In this document: piece by piece, positions 11,640 to 24,500 of the stretch
How positions within the stretch are numbered: position 1 is the stretch's first letter
Layout: every line of letters begins with the position of its first letter
Assembly (NCBI RefSeq): GCF_001649575.2
Contig: NC_051449.1
Span: forward strand, 19,961,590-20,025,589
Length of the DNA: 64,000 nt
Direction of reading: 5' to 3'
Source: Kryptolebias marmoratus
Taxonomy: Eukaryota; Chordata; Actinopteri; Cyprinodontiformes; Rivulidae
The notes under the pieces: generated by a model
What the model was told of the DNA's origin: nothing
What the model saw: only the letters and a program-made list of their open reading frames with translations
Databases searched by the model: none
Translations under genes and position numbers: made by a program

Positions 11640-12585
11640 TATATGACATTCTTTTACAAGAATTCAACTTTCTCTCTGAATAATGAACAGAGACAAGGTT
11701 CTTTTTATACACAAACCATGATGGGTCAGGTTTTTTTTTTTTAAACAACGACACAAAACAAAACTGCAAACAAGTGATTTTAATAAATAGTCTATGCTGA
11801 CTGACAAAATCATTTATTTGCCACAACTGAGGCAAAAAGCAGAGAATAAAGACTGATAGATTTTCTCTCCTTACAGAGGAATTCAGTACAATTGCATTAG
11901 TCTCATTTCAGCTTTCAGAGTTTGCACACAGGAAGCAGCACAAAGAAAATGCTTTCTGTCTCCACAGTTAGCTGAATTTTCAGCGGGGCACGATGCGTGA
12001 CGAACAGCCCGTCTGAAACACAAAACGCCTCGCACGGACGGGGCATGTTCTCATCATCTGGAAGCTCGAACCATCACCAGTCAGCGGCAGAGAAGGCTGG
12101 TATAGTCACCACATCAGCACTAACACCAGCGAGCGGCCTGAGTCATCAGGAAAACAAAGCGGCTGGATGTGCCGTGTTGTTTCAGCGCAGCCGGAGAATA
12201 AAAGCACAGTGGTCAGTTGAGATCATAGCCTCTGAGCAGGCACAGAACACATGAATGAGCCGGACCAGGCTTAAAGGGAAATACCGCTGAATTTCAGGGC
12301 CATAAAACAAGTATGGGGGGAACAAAACAGTAAACATTTAAACTGGATGTCAACAAGTTGGCTTCAGGTCGGACGCAGATCAAAATATAATAAATATATA
12401 TTCCAATCAGCTGACGTAGCTTCTCAGTCATCCAGGACACGGTAAATCCAAAGAAAGGTTATAAACAGAAACAACTGGACTTCTATTTTGTAGCTGAAGA
12501 CGTTTTCACTTCTCATCTGAGGTGCTTTCTCAGTTCTCAATTCTGTTCTTAACCTTTTTTTGGATTTATAGTCCAGTCTGCTTAG
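11640..12585. other. Non-coding, no gene seen
   Basis: Contains a few short open frames without resemblance to known proteins. There is a slightly GC-richer patch at 11970-12200 without promoter or splice signals I can support. Confidence 0.4.
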
Positions 12586-12642
12586 GCTGCTACTCCCGCG
12601 ACCCGACCCTGGATAAGCGGAAGAGAATGGATGGATGGATGG
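12586..12642 (+). repeat. LINE 3' tail with (ATGG)n
   Basis: 'cgcgacccgaccctggata' followed by 'agcggaagagaatgg' and a GATG/ATGG run is the 3'-tail signature common to many teleost non-LTR elements and SINEs. Only the tail is present. Confidence 0.6.
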
Positions 12643-12654
12643 ATAGTCCAGTCA

Positions 12655-12900
12655 TTAAATAAAGGGATAGCTCTGTTATAAGCAATCAACATCTTACCTG
12701 TTGTAGATAGCACTTTAAACTAATTCAGTTTGGAGAAACAGAAAACTTTGCAACACAGTTGTTTACATAGACTTCTGTGGCCATTTTTCAGCAGCAGCTA
12801 GCTGCCAGAATAACTGTGTCGTGCAACAGAGTTTAATGGTTCACTAAGAACTTTTGCAGGAACCTGCACGTCACAAAGTAATTCACAGGGGATAATAAAG
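12655..12900. mobile_element. TTAA-type palindromic MITE, degraded copy
   Basis: Shares 'aaagggatag' and 'catcttacctgttgtagata' with the complete element at 46046-46459. The inner arm is diverged and the right end is not clear. Confidence 0.5.
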
Positions 12901-15275
12901 TTGGAGACGGAACGTTACACACGTGTACTCTCTGTATCAGATATCTGTGGTTGACACAGGGCTATGAGGTAACTTATTCTTTCACTGTTTTTGTACATTT
13001 GCAGTTTTGGTCATTATGCTCCTATGTTTTCTTGGGCACAAAAAAAAAGCAGCTATGGGTCTCTTGGCCCCCCGCCTTATACCCACTTTGGCAGCCGCTT
13101 CAACTCTGAGGATTTAATCCACTGAAATATTATAGTTATTACCTTCTGTAGTTTGAGGGGAGGCTGATGTCTGCCAAACCCACAGTCCTGTCTCCTAACC
13201 CCTAATCTCAACCTCACTGGGCTGCGCCAGCCGGCAACTAGTTTATGGACGGCACTGACGAGGGAGTCTCCAAAATGTCTCGAAACGTTCGCTGAGACGT
13301 CACGTTGAGTCCCAGAGGCTGGTAGTCTCGTTGCTTTCATTTCAAACATATCGAGCAAAATCTGGGGCTCAAATTTTCTCTCAGCACAGGGAGCTCGAAC
13401 TCCTCTCAGTTTAGGCTTCCTGACTCTAGAGCGGTTCTATTGCAGAAAACATCCAAGGCTACAGCTCCAAATATTCAGGTCTAATTACGCCGGCGATGAA
13501 TAATATCTACATAGAAACATGGTCCAAATCTGCTTATCTTTATTTCAAAAGTGAACTCCAGCAGATTAAATCTTAAACAGCAGCGACTGCCATGGAATGA
13601 CATGGCCGGAGATGGGCGAGGAGCTAGTGTGCCTGGTCTAGAACACAGTTTTGCAAGGCGTGCACACAGAAATAGGCTATGATATTCAGAAATTAGCTGT
13701 GCGGCTCGCCCTTTGCTTGGTCAAAAACACTCAGAATTTAGCAACAATTTTACCAAAAAAATGCATTATTTAATTTGATGCATGTTGGCAAAGAGCTGAG
13801 CGGGAGCTGACACTTTCGACTGCTTGGCTCATGTGTTATCCACAAAGAAATAATCTGAAAATTTACAGCCAATCAGAGCGATTCCTCAGCTTCAGCCCAG
13901 AGTGAAACTCAGGACTTTCTATTGCTGCCTGCTTAAGAGCCGTATTCATTTAGACCTATTCTGATTATCAGTTTTTGACAATAAATTGGTAACCAGTAGA
14001 CCGATTTTAAAAAATCTATCTAATGGTATCAAAATATGTTGCGTTTGATGAGGTCATAAAAATCAGGTGGCCTTGCTACTTCTCTTCTCTCCGTTTCGAA
14101 TCGCCAACTAGTCCCCATCAGTCGCAGCTCTAAGATCCTGGCTTGACCTCTGACCTGTAGCTCTAACCCTTACCTAACCCCGGGCAAGGACAGAAATACA
14201 TGAGTACGCAATGATGAGCACCTGAGTACGAGCTGGGTGGTAAGAGCACAAACTAACCAACACCTTTGACATTGTGTTGCAACAGTCAAACACAGAGTTT
14301 CTCCGGACAACCCTCCACCTAACCTTACACTTAAAGGTATCAAATTCAGAGTTTTAAGCAAACACTTAAATGGTAATTAGAAAACATGCCACAGCCATCT
14401 TCCAGCCGCTCCAATTACAAAGAGTCCTAAACTGCCCCAGTGAAAGTGAGACATATCCCATCCCAGCACATCTTTTGTCTTGATCTGACCACCGCAGGTA
14501 AATAATGTTCCCACTTTAAGCTGTTTATCAGCTTAAGTGAAACTCATTTGACTGGACCCTTCTTCCTGAAGTGAGTGAGTGAGTGTCTAATGGCAAACAA
14601 CACTTAGTTTAAAGAGCGGAGCAGCCAGCCCCCCTTTATTGTGCCAGCATAGCCATGGGCTTTAACAGAACTTTCCATCGCATCATCTATCCAAATATTC
14701 CTTTTCCTCTCTCCTACATATCCAGTATCTGAAAACAAGCAGGCATTCCAAACTCCTTTCAGAGCTATCTGTAATTAAATCTCTTCCGCTGTAATAAGCT
14801 GTAAAGTGGGATTGTGTTTGTTTGCCTTATTTGGATCCCATCAACAGTTCTGCACAGTTCGGGGGGGGGGGGTTATCATTTGTTTTGAGAAAGTCCTTCA
14901 GAGGCAGAATTGTCAAAAGGAAGCCAAATGCCCAGAGATAAGGAGCACGGCAAGACCGGGAACAAAAGAAACCTGCGTGATAAGCTGAAACTGAAGAGCT
15001 TTCGGTGAAAAGCCTGCTTTCTTCCTGCAGCTCGTGTTTCCCCCTGAAATAGCTTCCGAGCGACTCAAGTATCGCTTGAACACCGTGATACGTGATTCTG
15101 GCAAACAACTGAACACATAATCCCACTGTTACTCATTCTAATACAGACTGCATCCGAACTTCACCAGTGCGAAGGCTGAAGTCCTGGAAGCAAACACGCT
15201 GTAACCAGGTTCAAGTCGACCCAAGCTGCCGTCGACAGGGTGACACATTAATAAATGTAAACATTTAGCTGAGAA
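12901..15275. other. Non-coding with one dispersed repeat
   Basis: About 13150-13350 shares 'tccaaaatgtctcgaaa' and flanking blocks with 52240-52680. The rest has no supported gene. A poly-G tract lies at 14862-14872. Confidence 0.45.
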
Positions 15276-15279
15276 GGGC

Positions 15280-15560
15280 TTGAAACGTCCTCCTACCGGC
15301 GCTTGGCAGTCCGGTGTGTGACGAGCCTGGAGCCGCCGCGGTCCTCCGTCCGTCAGCTCCTCTTACCGACGCCGCGCAGAGGAGGCACGCGCCCTCCCTT
15401 TTATCAGGCTGCCGTTTGTGCCGTTCGCGCTCGTTCCCCTTCACGACTCCGCGCGCGCATCGATTGGCTTGGACTCCGCCGACGTCAAGTCCCTCCACCC
15501 AGTTCACCGCTGGCTCGTCTGTGGAGGGTGGGGAGAGCACCCCCCCCCCCCCCCCCCCCC
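15280..15560 (-). promoter_or_regulatory. CpG-rich promoter-like island, minus-strand first-exon candidate
   Basis: The sequence is GC- and CpG-dense, in sharp contrast with the AT-rich surroundings. On the minus strand it has a CCAAT box (AAGCCAATCG, 15459-15468) and, about 90 bases further on, a good splice donor GTCG|GTAAGA with the exon ending at 15367. This looks like a non-coding first exon of a gene extending toward the left edge. In human, LEPR follows LEPROT on the same strand, so lepr is the best guess. No coding exon of it is visible in the window, so the assignment is only an inference. Confidence 0.4.
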
Positions 15561-15588
15561 CCNNNNNNNNNNNNCCCCCCCCCCCCTC
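15539..15588. repeat. Poly-C tract interrupted by an assembly gap
   Basis: C runs flank 12 Ns (15563-15574). The long open frames through it, with poly-Pro or poly-Gly, are artefacts. Confidence 0.9.
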
Positions 15589-15814
15589 CCGGGGGTCCGG
15601 TACGAGAGGAGGAGGAGGAGGAGATGTGTCTGATGAAGAGTACAGCTGCTCTCCCTCGTGTGCGTCTCTTAACATGAGCTGCAAAACAACAACCTGCAGC
15701 TGAGGTTTTATAAACATCGCGGCAGGAGGGACGAGTCTTTGAGAGCAAACAACAGCTGCAGAAATGACGTTTTCTGCAGAAATACAGTGTGAGTGCTGAA
15801 ATAAATTAGCCGAA

Positions 15815-16100
15815 GAAGCTAAAACTGACTTGTTAAAGCTAAAATAAGCAAAACACTAGCCAAAAGCTAAAAGAAGAAAGAGCTAGCGAACAGGAGCAAA
15901 ACACTGACTGAAAGCTAAAAGAAGCACAACACTAATTAAAGGCTAACAGAAGCAAAACACCAGCTAAAAGCAGCAAAACCTACATAACAGCAGCAAAACA
16001 CTAGCTAAAAGCAAGGTAACAAGAGGGCTAACTAAAAGCAAAAAGTAGCAAAATGATAGGTAGCTAAAAGTAGCCAAAGGCTAACCCAAAGCTAAAACAT
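15815..16100. repeat. Degenerate minisatellite, about 20-24 bp unit
   Basis: Many imperfect copies of a unit like 'agctaaaagaagcaaaacac' follow one another. The unit length drifts. Confidence 0.75.
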
Positions 16101-18146
16101 TAAAAAATTACAAAAACCAAATGTCATAGCACTTATCTCCTGAATGAGCTGAATCTTTTAAAATATGAACGGCTAAAACAACACAAAGTATGCAGAGGTA
16201 TATGGAAAATGAAAAAAACAGGAAAATCAGTATACACATTATTAAATACTGGAAAATTTATTATAAATCAATCAATTTGAAGGCTGCCAAGGAGGGTGAA
16301 ACTACTGCCTGATAATCCACCATTCATCAACATTATTCACCGAAGTTATAAATTATAACTGAGGACCTCGTTTTATAAATTGTATAAGGAGTGTAAAGAG
16401 AAGCAAGATCAAAAGAAAGGTTTAAGCTGCTGCCAGTGGCTCATTAGGGTCACCATGGTAACCACACACCCGTGTCTGTCACTCCCTGACAGCACTCTCA
16501 ATAAGAAAGGGAGATGCAGACTAGAAAGTAAGCCTCAGAGAAACAGTCACTGGGCAAAAAAAACTACAAGTTGTCTTAAAAAATCCTTCTGGAGCACCTC
16601 TGGTCATCACATGTTTTTGTAAGATCATTAGGAGATATAGGGGATTGGAGGGAAAAGAGAATTTGTCATTTGTATTGGGGATGAATTTTATGTATTCCTT
16701 GAATGTAAAAACACAGAAAGAATGCTGAAAAGAAAAAAATATATATTTGCCAGAGTATTATGTTAATTCCCCCTCCATGCATAAACTGAGCCTTCTGTTG
16801 CAGGCTGAGGGTGTGGGAGGGATTCGTGGACTCAGAACTTTCCTCAGGAATTATGTTAAGACTTTTTCAATTTTTTTTTGGTCACTATACGCTTGTCTGC
16901 ACTGAACACTTCTGCTCCATCCCATATGTTTGATTGTGAGCTTAATAATAATAACAATAATATGTACAACAAGTAAAAAAGGCCCTTCACTTCCTGCTCT
17001 GACAAAATGAACAAAGACTTAAGAGAAAACTCTATGTCCTGAAACAGAGAGAGGCACTTTGGCTGAAAGCAGACAAAAAAGCCAGTGTTTTTATGTATAA
17101 GAAGTACGTGGGAGTAAGAAGAATTTGTTTTGAGTCTTGGAAAGTTTGGACAGTACAGAAGTTATTGTGACATCGTCACGCCAAGCTAACATTATGTGGT
17201 GAAATAACTTATATTGTATATTGTGTAAAAACCTATGAAAGACCAGTTCAGCTTCAGAATGTCCAACTTTCTGTGACCCGTTTTAACTCTGAGCTGTAGA
17301 GCTCCACCGAGGCCTGGGTTTTCTCACTTGTTGGGCCAAATTTCTGATGATTTGTGTGGCAACATCTGATGTTTTTTTTGTCCATTTTGCCTACATTGTG
17401 CTGTCACTATTAGTCACTGAATGCTATTTTAGCTCAAGTAGCGTGTTCTGTTTTTAATTCTTTGTAACAGAGAGTTGAAAATTGTGATGGATACAAAAGC
17501 ATAATAGATGAACAAGGATAAAGGATGTGCACTGGTGACCTTAAATATCGTTCCATGAACAAAAAACGAACAATGTTTCTAATAATGTCTATAGCTGCGA
17601 TGTAAATTACAGTATCGCAAAGCAACAAGTTGTGCTGTGCTGTGTTCAAGGCCAGACTCAGGAGTGTTTTGGAATAATTTGGATGCCTTGGCTGTTGCCA
17701 GGCAACGATCATCCTGGAACAGAGATGAATGGGTGTCCCTGGGCTCTTTCTTTCTCCATATTTCTTTTTTTCCTTTATGTTTTTTCACACACCGTATCGC
17801 GTGAAAAGGAAATCTGTGGCTCATCTCTGAGCGTATACTTCTTTTGACCCGTGGAGGTGTCTCGCTGTCTGAATAAAAAGGGTTCTTGGTGCAGCTTCAC
17901 CGGTTGTAATCCGGGGGGATACGTCACTCATTTAAAATCAGACTTACTGAAGTAGGTGTTCAGGACTGAACAAATCCCGGTTTGAGCTACAGAGATGTTA
18001 GAAGTTCTTGCAGTTTCTCATTGATGAGACTACATTGGAAAAGAAAGCGCTTGACAGAGCACGGGAGCGGGAACAACAGTAACCTACTCCGGTGCTCTGG
18101 CACTTTTCCACACAGCTGTACTTGGCTTTACCAGAATCAAACATTT
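16101..18146. other. Non-coding, no gene seen
   Basis: AT-rich intergenic DNA. No supported exon, RNA gene or clear repeat family member. Confidence 0.45.
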
Positions 18147-18530
18147 AACTCAATTCAATTCAGTTTATTTATACAGCGCCAAGTCACAACAAAAGTCGTC
18201 TCAGGGCACTGTATAAAAACATGCACATACATTATAAAGAGACAATTAGTAAAAGTTATCTATCTAAGGAAGCCAGCAGATTGTGTTGAATCTTCACTTT
18301 GTGTCAGTCTCCCATCCTGAGCAGCACACTGGCAACAGTGGAAAGGGAAAAACTCCCTTTAAACAGGAAGAAACCAGAACCAGGCTCAGGACGAGCGGTC
18401 ATCTATTTCGACCGGCTGGGGTTTGAGAGGTCAGGAAAGAAACACAGACAAACACACAATGACTGGTCCAGGTGGAGTTCCTACTGGAAGAAAGACAAAG
18501 AACAACACTTTTTTTTTTTTTTTAATGTGT
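18147..18530 (+). repeat. Teleost-type dispersed repeat
   Basis: Begins 'aattcaattcagtttattta' and 'acagcgccaagtcacaacaa'. It continues with 'gaaaaactccctttaaacag' and 'gaaaccagaaccaggctcag', and ends in a poly-T run near 18510. I recognise this as a common interspersed repeat of fish genomes but cannot name its family with certainty. Confidence 0.6.
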
Positions 18531-18917
18531 CCTGTTTGGTTGTGTGGCACTCAGATCTGTTGTCTGAGTGCCAAGGTGAGGCCCAACAGGTTTACTTTCA
18601 CAAGCGGAGCGTTACGGCTTTTGCCATGATGCTCCACTGGGCATTCGTATAAAACTTTATTTGGAATTGTTTTAGGTTTATTTCAAATGCGATGGACACG
18701 GAGACGGAAAAGAAAGGAGAAAAGGAAAAAAAAGAAGAAAATAGGTGGGGGAAAAGAGTCCAGCAAACCATAGCAACCATCAACATATGCATATATAACA
18801 GTGACAGTTACAGCATCACTGAAAAGAACATGGTACACGTTTTTTCAAGTTGTATTAAGTGGCAACCACATCCCAACGAAGAATGTACCTGAAACAACAC
18901 CTGAATCCAAACACCTA

Positions 18918-18938
18918 TGTGTGTGTGTGTGTGTGTGG
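18918..18938. repeat. (TG)n microsatellite
   Basis: Uninterrupted TG dinucleotides. Confidence 0.9.
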
Positions 18939-18959
18939 TTGTGAGTGTGCTTAAGGTTT

Positions 18960-20380
18960 CTCTATAAGAATCCTCAATAGCAGGAGTGGGGTCCCACAGA
19001 TCCACCCCCCAGGACCCGAAGCAGACAGGAGGAAGACCGGAGCCCTAGACATCCAGAGGCCCCCACGAGTACGGAGCCCCGGGAGCACCACCGCAGGGAC
19101 AGCTGCAACCCCCTCCCACAGAGGAGCAGAGGAGAGCCTCGGGGGGGAAAACATGTTAATCATATAAATAATTACGGCAGAGCAAGTAAAGACAGCAGCA
19201 GAGAGAGGAAATGCGGTCAATTTGTCCTTTTCATTTACATGAAATGAAAATCCGAATGCCAGTTCTACCATCCTCCACACTGAGCTGTCAGGACGTTGAA
19301 CCCAGCACCAGGTCTTTGCACACCTCTTTGTGATTGCTGCAGGGCATTTAAAAGCACCCCTGAGAGCAATTTCTACCACTCTTCCTTTAATTGTTTATAG
19401 GCTAACTCATGTTTTTTCACCCGACAAGCCTTTTCATGCAGCGCAGGTGTCATATATCCCAAACAGACCGCTTTCCTATGTTTCGCTCACAGACACCCTG
19501 GTGCAGACCTCAACTCGCCAGTGAAATGTTACACCCATTACACCCTGCTGTGTCCTCTCTTTTCCGCTTACTGAAACGCAATCACCAGAGGCGGGCCGCA
19601 CAGATGTTGTTCATATAAGCAATAATTCATCCGCGGAGTGTGGGCTCCTTTTGTTTGTGGAGAGGGGAGAAAAAAAAAAAAAACCTCTCTCTGGTTCAGA
19701 CACAAATTGGTGAGCAGGCTTCGGCGCGTTCCTGTTGCACACGAACAGAGAAAGCAATTAAAGCACTCAAAGTCATGTGCAGCTGTCTGGTTGCTTTCCA
19801 TCACACCCTATTTAAACCTGGTTTTGATCATTTCCTTTGTTGTGCGACTTGCTCACATCTGGCAGAATAGGCCTATCTGTATGCAGCCACGGTGTTTGGA
19901 AAGAGCAACACAGAGAAGTGAGAGATGTTTCTTTCTCAGTGCAGGCAGGACATCCAGCTGTTTTGCTGTCTGAATATTGCAAAAAATACCTCAATTATTT
20001 AGCGTCTGTTTACACCTGCACTTCTGTCAGGCTTTGCAAAATCCAGCCCGACAGAAATCTTCCTCAGCCCCATTGATCACTAACCCCCCTCCTCTTCTTT
20101 GCTTCTGGTCTCATGCGAGGCAATTACTGAGGTTTGCAACAGTTTCTGCTATACTGTAGAAATATTGTACATGAACTTCACTTCCAAGCTCAGGGTTTTC
20201 ATCCAAGTTCAGTTTCGGAATTCCACACTTTTTGACATGAAAACATCTGTAAGCTTACTAATATTTGCTGTTTAAGCAACAGTCAGAGAGTTTGATTTGT
20301 ATTTTTTAAGATAATGTAATAGGAATCCTGTAAAAACAACAACAACAAAGAACTGAGTCTGTGCACTTGCTCTAGATGAG
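18960..20380. other. Intergenic, GC-rich repeat-like start then nothing recognised
   Basis: 18970-19150 is a GC-rich block of the kind seen in fish interspersed repeats. 19150-20380 holds no supported gene. Several overlapping open frames at 19640-20080 lack splice context or resemblance to known families. Confidence 0.4.
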
Positions 20381-20385
20381 AACAT

Positions 20386-20391
20386 TTTATT
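20386..20391 (-). terminator. Likely leprot poly(A) signal
   Basis: AATAAA on the minus strand, about 1.3 kb downstream of the leprot stop codon. A 3' UTR of this length is plausible. I saw no clear AATAAA closer to the stop. Confidence 0.4.
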
Positions 20392-21695
20392 AAACGTTTG
20401 ACAACATGAAATCAGGAGCTTATAAAAGAACTCTGAGCTGTCTTTAGTGTATGAGAGTTAGGACAGAAAAAAAACCAAGAGACTACCAAGAGACAAGAGA
20501 CTGTGTTCAAAACGTCAGTTACAGAAACTACATTTCCCCTAAAATGCACAAATGACCCAAATGTAAAATAAATCAAACTATATATGAGACAATAACTACA
20601 GTTTTACATGGAAGTCTTAATGAAAAGAGCAGAACATAGGATCTCATTAATTATTAGTTAGCAACAACGATAAAACAGAATATGAGCCTATAATAAAAAA
20701 CACAAAGCAAACCAAAACCAGTGATTTCTCTGCTGATGAAATACATTGCAAAGAGAGACAATCATGAATAAGATTGCAAAAGAGGCCCTTCACTATGGAG
20801 AGGTGCGTAAAGCGTGAAAACAAAACAAACATTTGATATATTAACTATGATCTTTAGTCATTATTCTCAGTTTCTTTGATTTAAATATGAAGCAAAAACA
20901 TAAACGTGGCTGCTTTCCAGGACTGTTGGTACAAAACTAACGCTCTGGCTGTTTTTTTTGAGGTTCGTGTTACTGTCGGTGCAAATCAAAATCTACACTT
21001 CAGTGGTGGATAATCTATCTTTTTTTCTTTTTTTAGTTCTTGTTTGCGTTCTAAAATGATCTTTGGTGAGAACGTAAACAATTGCACTAGGTCGAAAAGT
21101 GAGGCATTGAAGTCTTGAGACGAAATGAAGAACAAAGAGACAACACTAAAACTCCTATATCTAACTACTGAACAGCGAGGTACAAATGGACTTTTTCTGG
21201 TCTTTAAGCCTCAAAAAGCAGAAAGTACTTCTATTAAGCAAACCATACATCAGTGCAGCCACTCTTCTCTTGGAAAAATAAAAAACTGCTGTAAGCTTTG
21301 TGGTGGTTGATTTTTTTTGGATCCCTTTATGTTACTAACTGAGATATAATGTTAAAGAAGATGGCTGCAAAAGGAGAGTGCTTTTAGAGGTTAAAACTAA
21401 GCGAAGCTAAAATACACGACACGATGGAGAGTGAGGGTGCTTGTAATGATAGCAGGCATCAGTGTCCCCCCTGGTCCCACGCATAAGGCACATTTATATG
21501 GTACATACTACCTAATCTCCCTCGATATAAAAAAAACCTGCCCGATAACGTGCAGGTTTAGTTCATAACTTTGCTCTCCATACATGAGTGTCACCCCCCA
21601 CCCCCCCGGGATTGAGAACAGGACAAACACGCTCCTCTGTCTGCATCGTTGGTTCAGCCATCCACCCATCTGTCTGTGCATTTCCCAGAAGCCTT

Positions 21696-24255
21696 CTACC
21701 ACTGCTCCCAGCTGAAATCATCGCCACCTCCAAACACGACGAAGAAGCCGAGGATGGTGAGGAAGATGACGACATTTCCTGACATCACCAGGCCACAGGC
21801 ACCCCACTTGATCTGTCGACAAAAAAAAGGCAGTTTATGTTAAAAAGTCCGCGATGTTATTAACCACAGATGCGCTTTCATATACAGATAAAATCAGATG
21901 TTTACATACACTGTATAAAAACCCATTGAATCAGACTAAATCTTTGATGATTTAGTTCACTTAGAATTCCCCAACTTATTCCGATTTGCTGAATGGCTGA
22001 AGATTAAGGTCATTTTTTTATGACGATGATGTCATGTCTTTGGAAGCTTCTGATTGGTTAGTTGACAACATCTGAGTTAATTGGAGCCACACCTGTGGAT
22101 GTATTTAAAGCACACCTCAAACCTCCTGCTTCTTTGTGTGGCATCATGAGAAAATCTAAAGAAATCATCCCAGATATCAGGAAGAGAATTGTGGACAACT
22201 CTGGTTGATCTATGGGTAGAACTTCCAGATGCCTGAAGCTTCATCTGTTCAAACAATGATCCACAAGTAGAAGCACCATGGGAATGTCCTGCCATCAGAA
22301 GGTAAAGAGCTTGTGAAGCTGCTGCTGAAGCTGCTCAGAGAGTCATTATCCACAGAGAAACCAGTCCTGAACCAACATGAGCTGAAAGGAAACTCATGAC
22401 TCCAAAAGTAACATCAAAAAGTCAGATTACAGTTTGTAAACGCACACAGGGACAAAGACCTTAATCTGTGGAGACATGTCCTGTGGTCTGATGGAACTAA
22501 AACTGATCTGTTTGACCTTATTAACCATCATTACATTTGGAGGAAAAAAGAGGAAGTTTGTAAGCCTGAGGACACCATCCTAACTGTGAAGTACGGGGGT
22601 GGCAGCATCATGGTGTGGGGTGTTTTACTGCATAAAGAACATTATGTGGAAATATTGAAACAGCATTTCAAGACATCAGACAGGAAGTTAAAGGTTGGAC
22701 ACAAACAGGTCTTCAAATGGACAATGTCCCTCAGCAGACTGTTGAATTAGTTACAAACAGGCTTCAGGACAACAAAGTCAGTGTTTCAGAGCGACCATCA
22801 CAAAGTCCTGATCTCAGTCCCATAGAGAGTTTGTGCTCAGAGCTGAAAGGTTTTATCTGATTTAATGTCAGACAGTAAGAAAAAAAAAAGGTTCTGTCTT
22901 TTTATACAGTGTATGTTTACATCTGGTTTCAACTGTATGTCACAAAAACAAAAATATATATTGTACCCATTACACTTTTCTGTATTTGCCTTGTGTTGTC
23001 ATGGCACACTGAGATAAGTGGCTGTAGAAAATAGCCTTACAACATTGCCTCTTCTTCCTGACACTCTAACACACGTAGCGTGATCTCCAGCAATGCCAGG
23101 CTGCCTTGGACTTCTTGGTCAGCCCTAAAACGCCAGTAGCGTGCATGTAGGGACTTGTAAACAGCACCACATGTAAGAACGAACTGCCACAATCACGGTG
23201 GTGTAGCACACGGCGTGCTTACGCAGCAGCATGCTGTAACGTCATTGCATGTGTCAAAATACGAAACAACATGAGCACAATGAGCATATACTGCGGTACA
23301 GCCACACAGATCGCTGCAGAAGAAAGCGAATCGTGTTTGCTGCGTTGACCACGTGGAAGCCAACTTCGGACACTGAACTTACGGTGCCATGTCGGGCTAG
23401 GACGATTGGGAGCCCAAAAGACGACACCACGATGCCGGTGGTTAGGAAGTAGGCCAGCTCTCTGCACGCGTTGCTGGAGGAATCATCATCACTGAGGCGT
23501 CTGGATATGAAGGTGGGGATGGGGCTCAAAATGTAGAAAATCAGGACGAACAGCGGCCAGTACACCCTGGAACGAAGACATACAAACACAGGGAGAAGTG
23601 GTTAGGTAGGCAACCTGTATACAGAAAGAGGTAGCCATGCTCGAGGTAATAGGATATAAGTATCCCAAATTAAAAACTTCACAACCACCTAAATGTTCAC
23701 ACAGGTTTAATCTGCAAATTCTCAAACTAAACCAGCTACTCCTAAAAATAATAATAATAATTATAGTGATAATAAAGTGCCTTTTTGCAAAAGTACACAC
23801 TCATATATGTAAGAACATAAATGCTCACTTACCCATAGGTTTCCAGTGCACAGCCCAGCAGGAGAAATGTCAGTCCAATGGCACCACTAAATGACAAACC
23901 GACCAGTGCTAAAAAGAGATATTAGTTACTCAACAACAGATATAGAGGCAGAGCTGTCACTGTGCGATAAAAACAAAAGGAAAAGGAAAACAACGCCAGG
24001 CTGGTAAAAAAGCTGCGACATAGATGAAACTAAACCTTTAAACGTGTCTATAAATTCACCCTGAACTCGTACGTCTTGCTAATAACTCGGCTGGCATGTC
24101 CGAAAATGATTCAGCAAATGTTCCCCAATTTTTTTTATTAAAGAAAGCTAACAAAGTTTCTGAAACAAGACGACGGCAAAACTCGACAAACACTCAACTT
24201 CCAGCCCCCAGTCGGCCCATTAATGTCTAAATATAATACCTTTAATACCGGCCAT
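21696..24255 (-). CDS. leprot: LEPROT / endospanin-1 (leptin receptor overlapping transcript)
   Basis: Small multipass protein of the endosome/Golgi. The family controls surface delivery of receptors, including the leptin and GH receptors. Four coding exons on the minus strand: 24255-24240, 23908-23833, 23566-23383 and 21812-21696, all with AG/GT junctions and matching phases. They give 130 aa against 131 in human. The protein starts [20 protein letters not shown]. It contains [16 protein letters not shown], the family block [16 protein letters not shown] and the C-terminal [11 protein letters not shown]. Four hydrophobic membrane segments are visible. The ACRELAY and [10 protein letters not shown] forms favour LEPROT over LEPROTL1. 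A Tc1 relic sits in intron 3. Confidence 0.95.
21885..22935 (+). mobile_element. Tc1/mariner transposon relic (Sleeping Beauty-like ends)
   Basis: 1,051 bp bounded by TA on both sides. The terminal inverted repeats read CAGTTGAAACCAGATG at the right end and CAGATAAAATCAGATG at the left, and both continue into ATACACTGTATAAAAA. Inside, on the plus strand, is a decayed Tc1 transposase. The N-terminal '[17 protein letters not shown]' helix-turn-helix start is readable from 22146, and later blocks such as [11 protein letters not shown] appear in other frames with many stops. It lies in leprot intron 3 and is not functional. Confidence 0.85.
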
Positions 24256-24500
24256 GGCAACGAGAAAACTTGTTAGACTTTAGTTTTCCTTTGGAGTTTT
24301 TCTCTTCTCTTTGTTTACTTGCTGTGGCTTCTCGAAGACGAACTTCCTGCTTCCTCCATCGAGTTTTCCTTCGGCTTCGTCAGATGATTTCTTAAAGCGA
24401 CAGTACCGCCGGGGACTTCGACGCTGGCTCCGCGCCTTTTACACGCCGGCTGGTGAAGCGGCGCGTCACGTGGGCGGGGTTTGCGGTCCATATATTTTCC
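24256..24500 (-). promoter_or_regulatory. Putative leprot promoter
   Basis: GC-rich DNA immediately upstream of the leprot start. An E-box TCACGTGG (24466-24473) overlaps a GC box GGGCGGGG (24472-24479). I see no TATA box at a fixed distance. The TSS cannot be set from sequence alone. Confidence 0.5.

Noticed and set aside
11997..12254. 85-codon open frame in a GC-richer patch
   Set aside because: Composition explains it; no recognisable domain and no supporting signals.
15265..15748. Several overlapping open frames of 70-150 codons on both strands
   Set aside because: They run through poly-C and an N gap, giving poly-Pro/Gly/X. The CpG island explains the lack of stops.
22077..22295. Minus-strand open frame as a gene
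   Set aside because: It lies inside the Tc1 relic, antisense to the decayed transposase.
21696..24255. LEPROTL1 instead of LEPROT
   Set aside because: The [17 protein letters not shown] and [11 protein letters not shown] forms are closer to LEPROT, and gene order also fits LEPROT.
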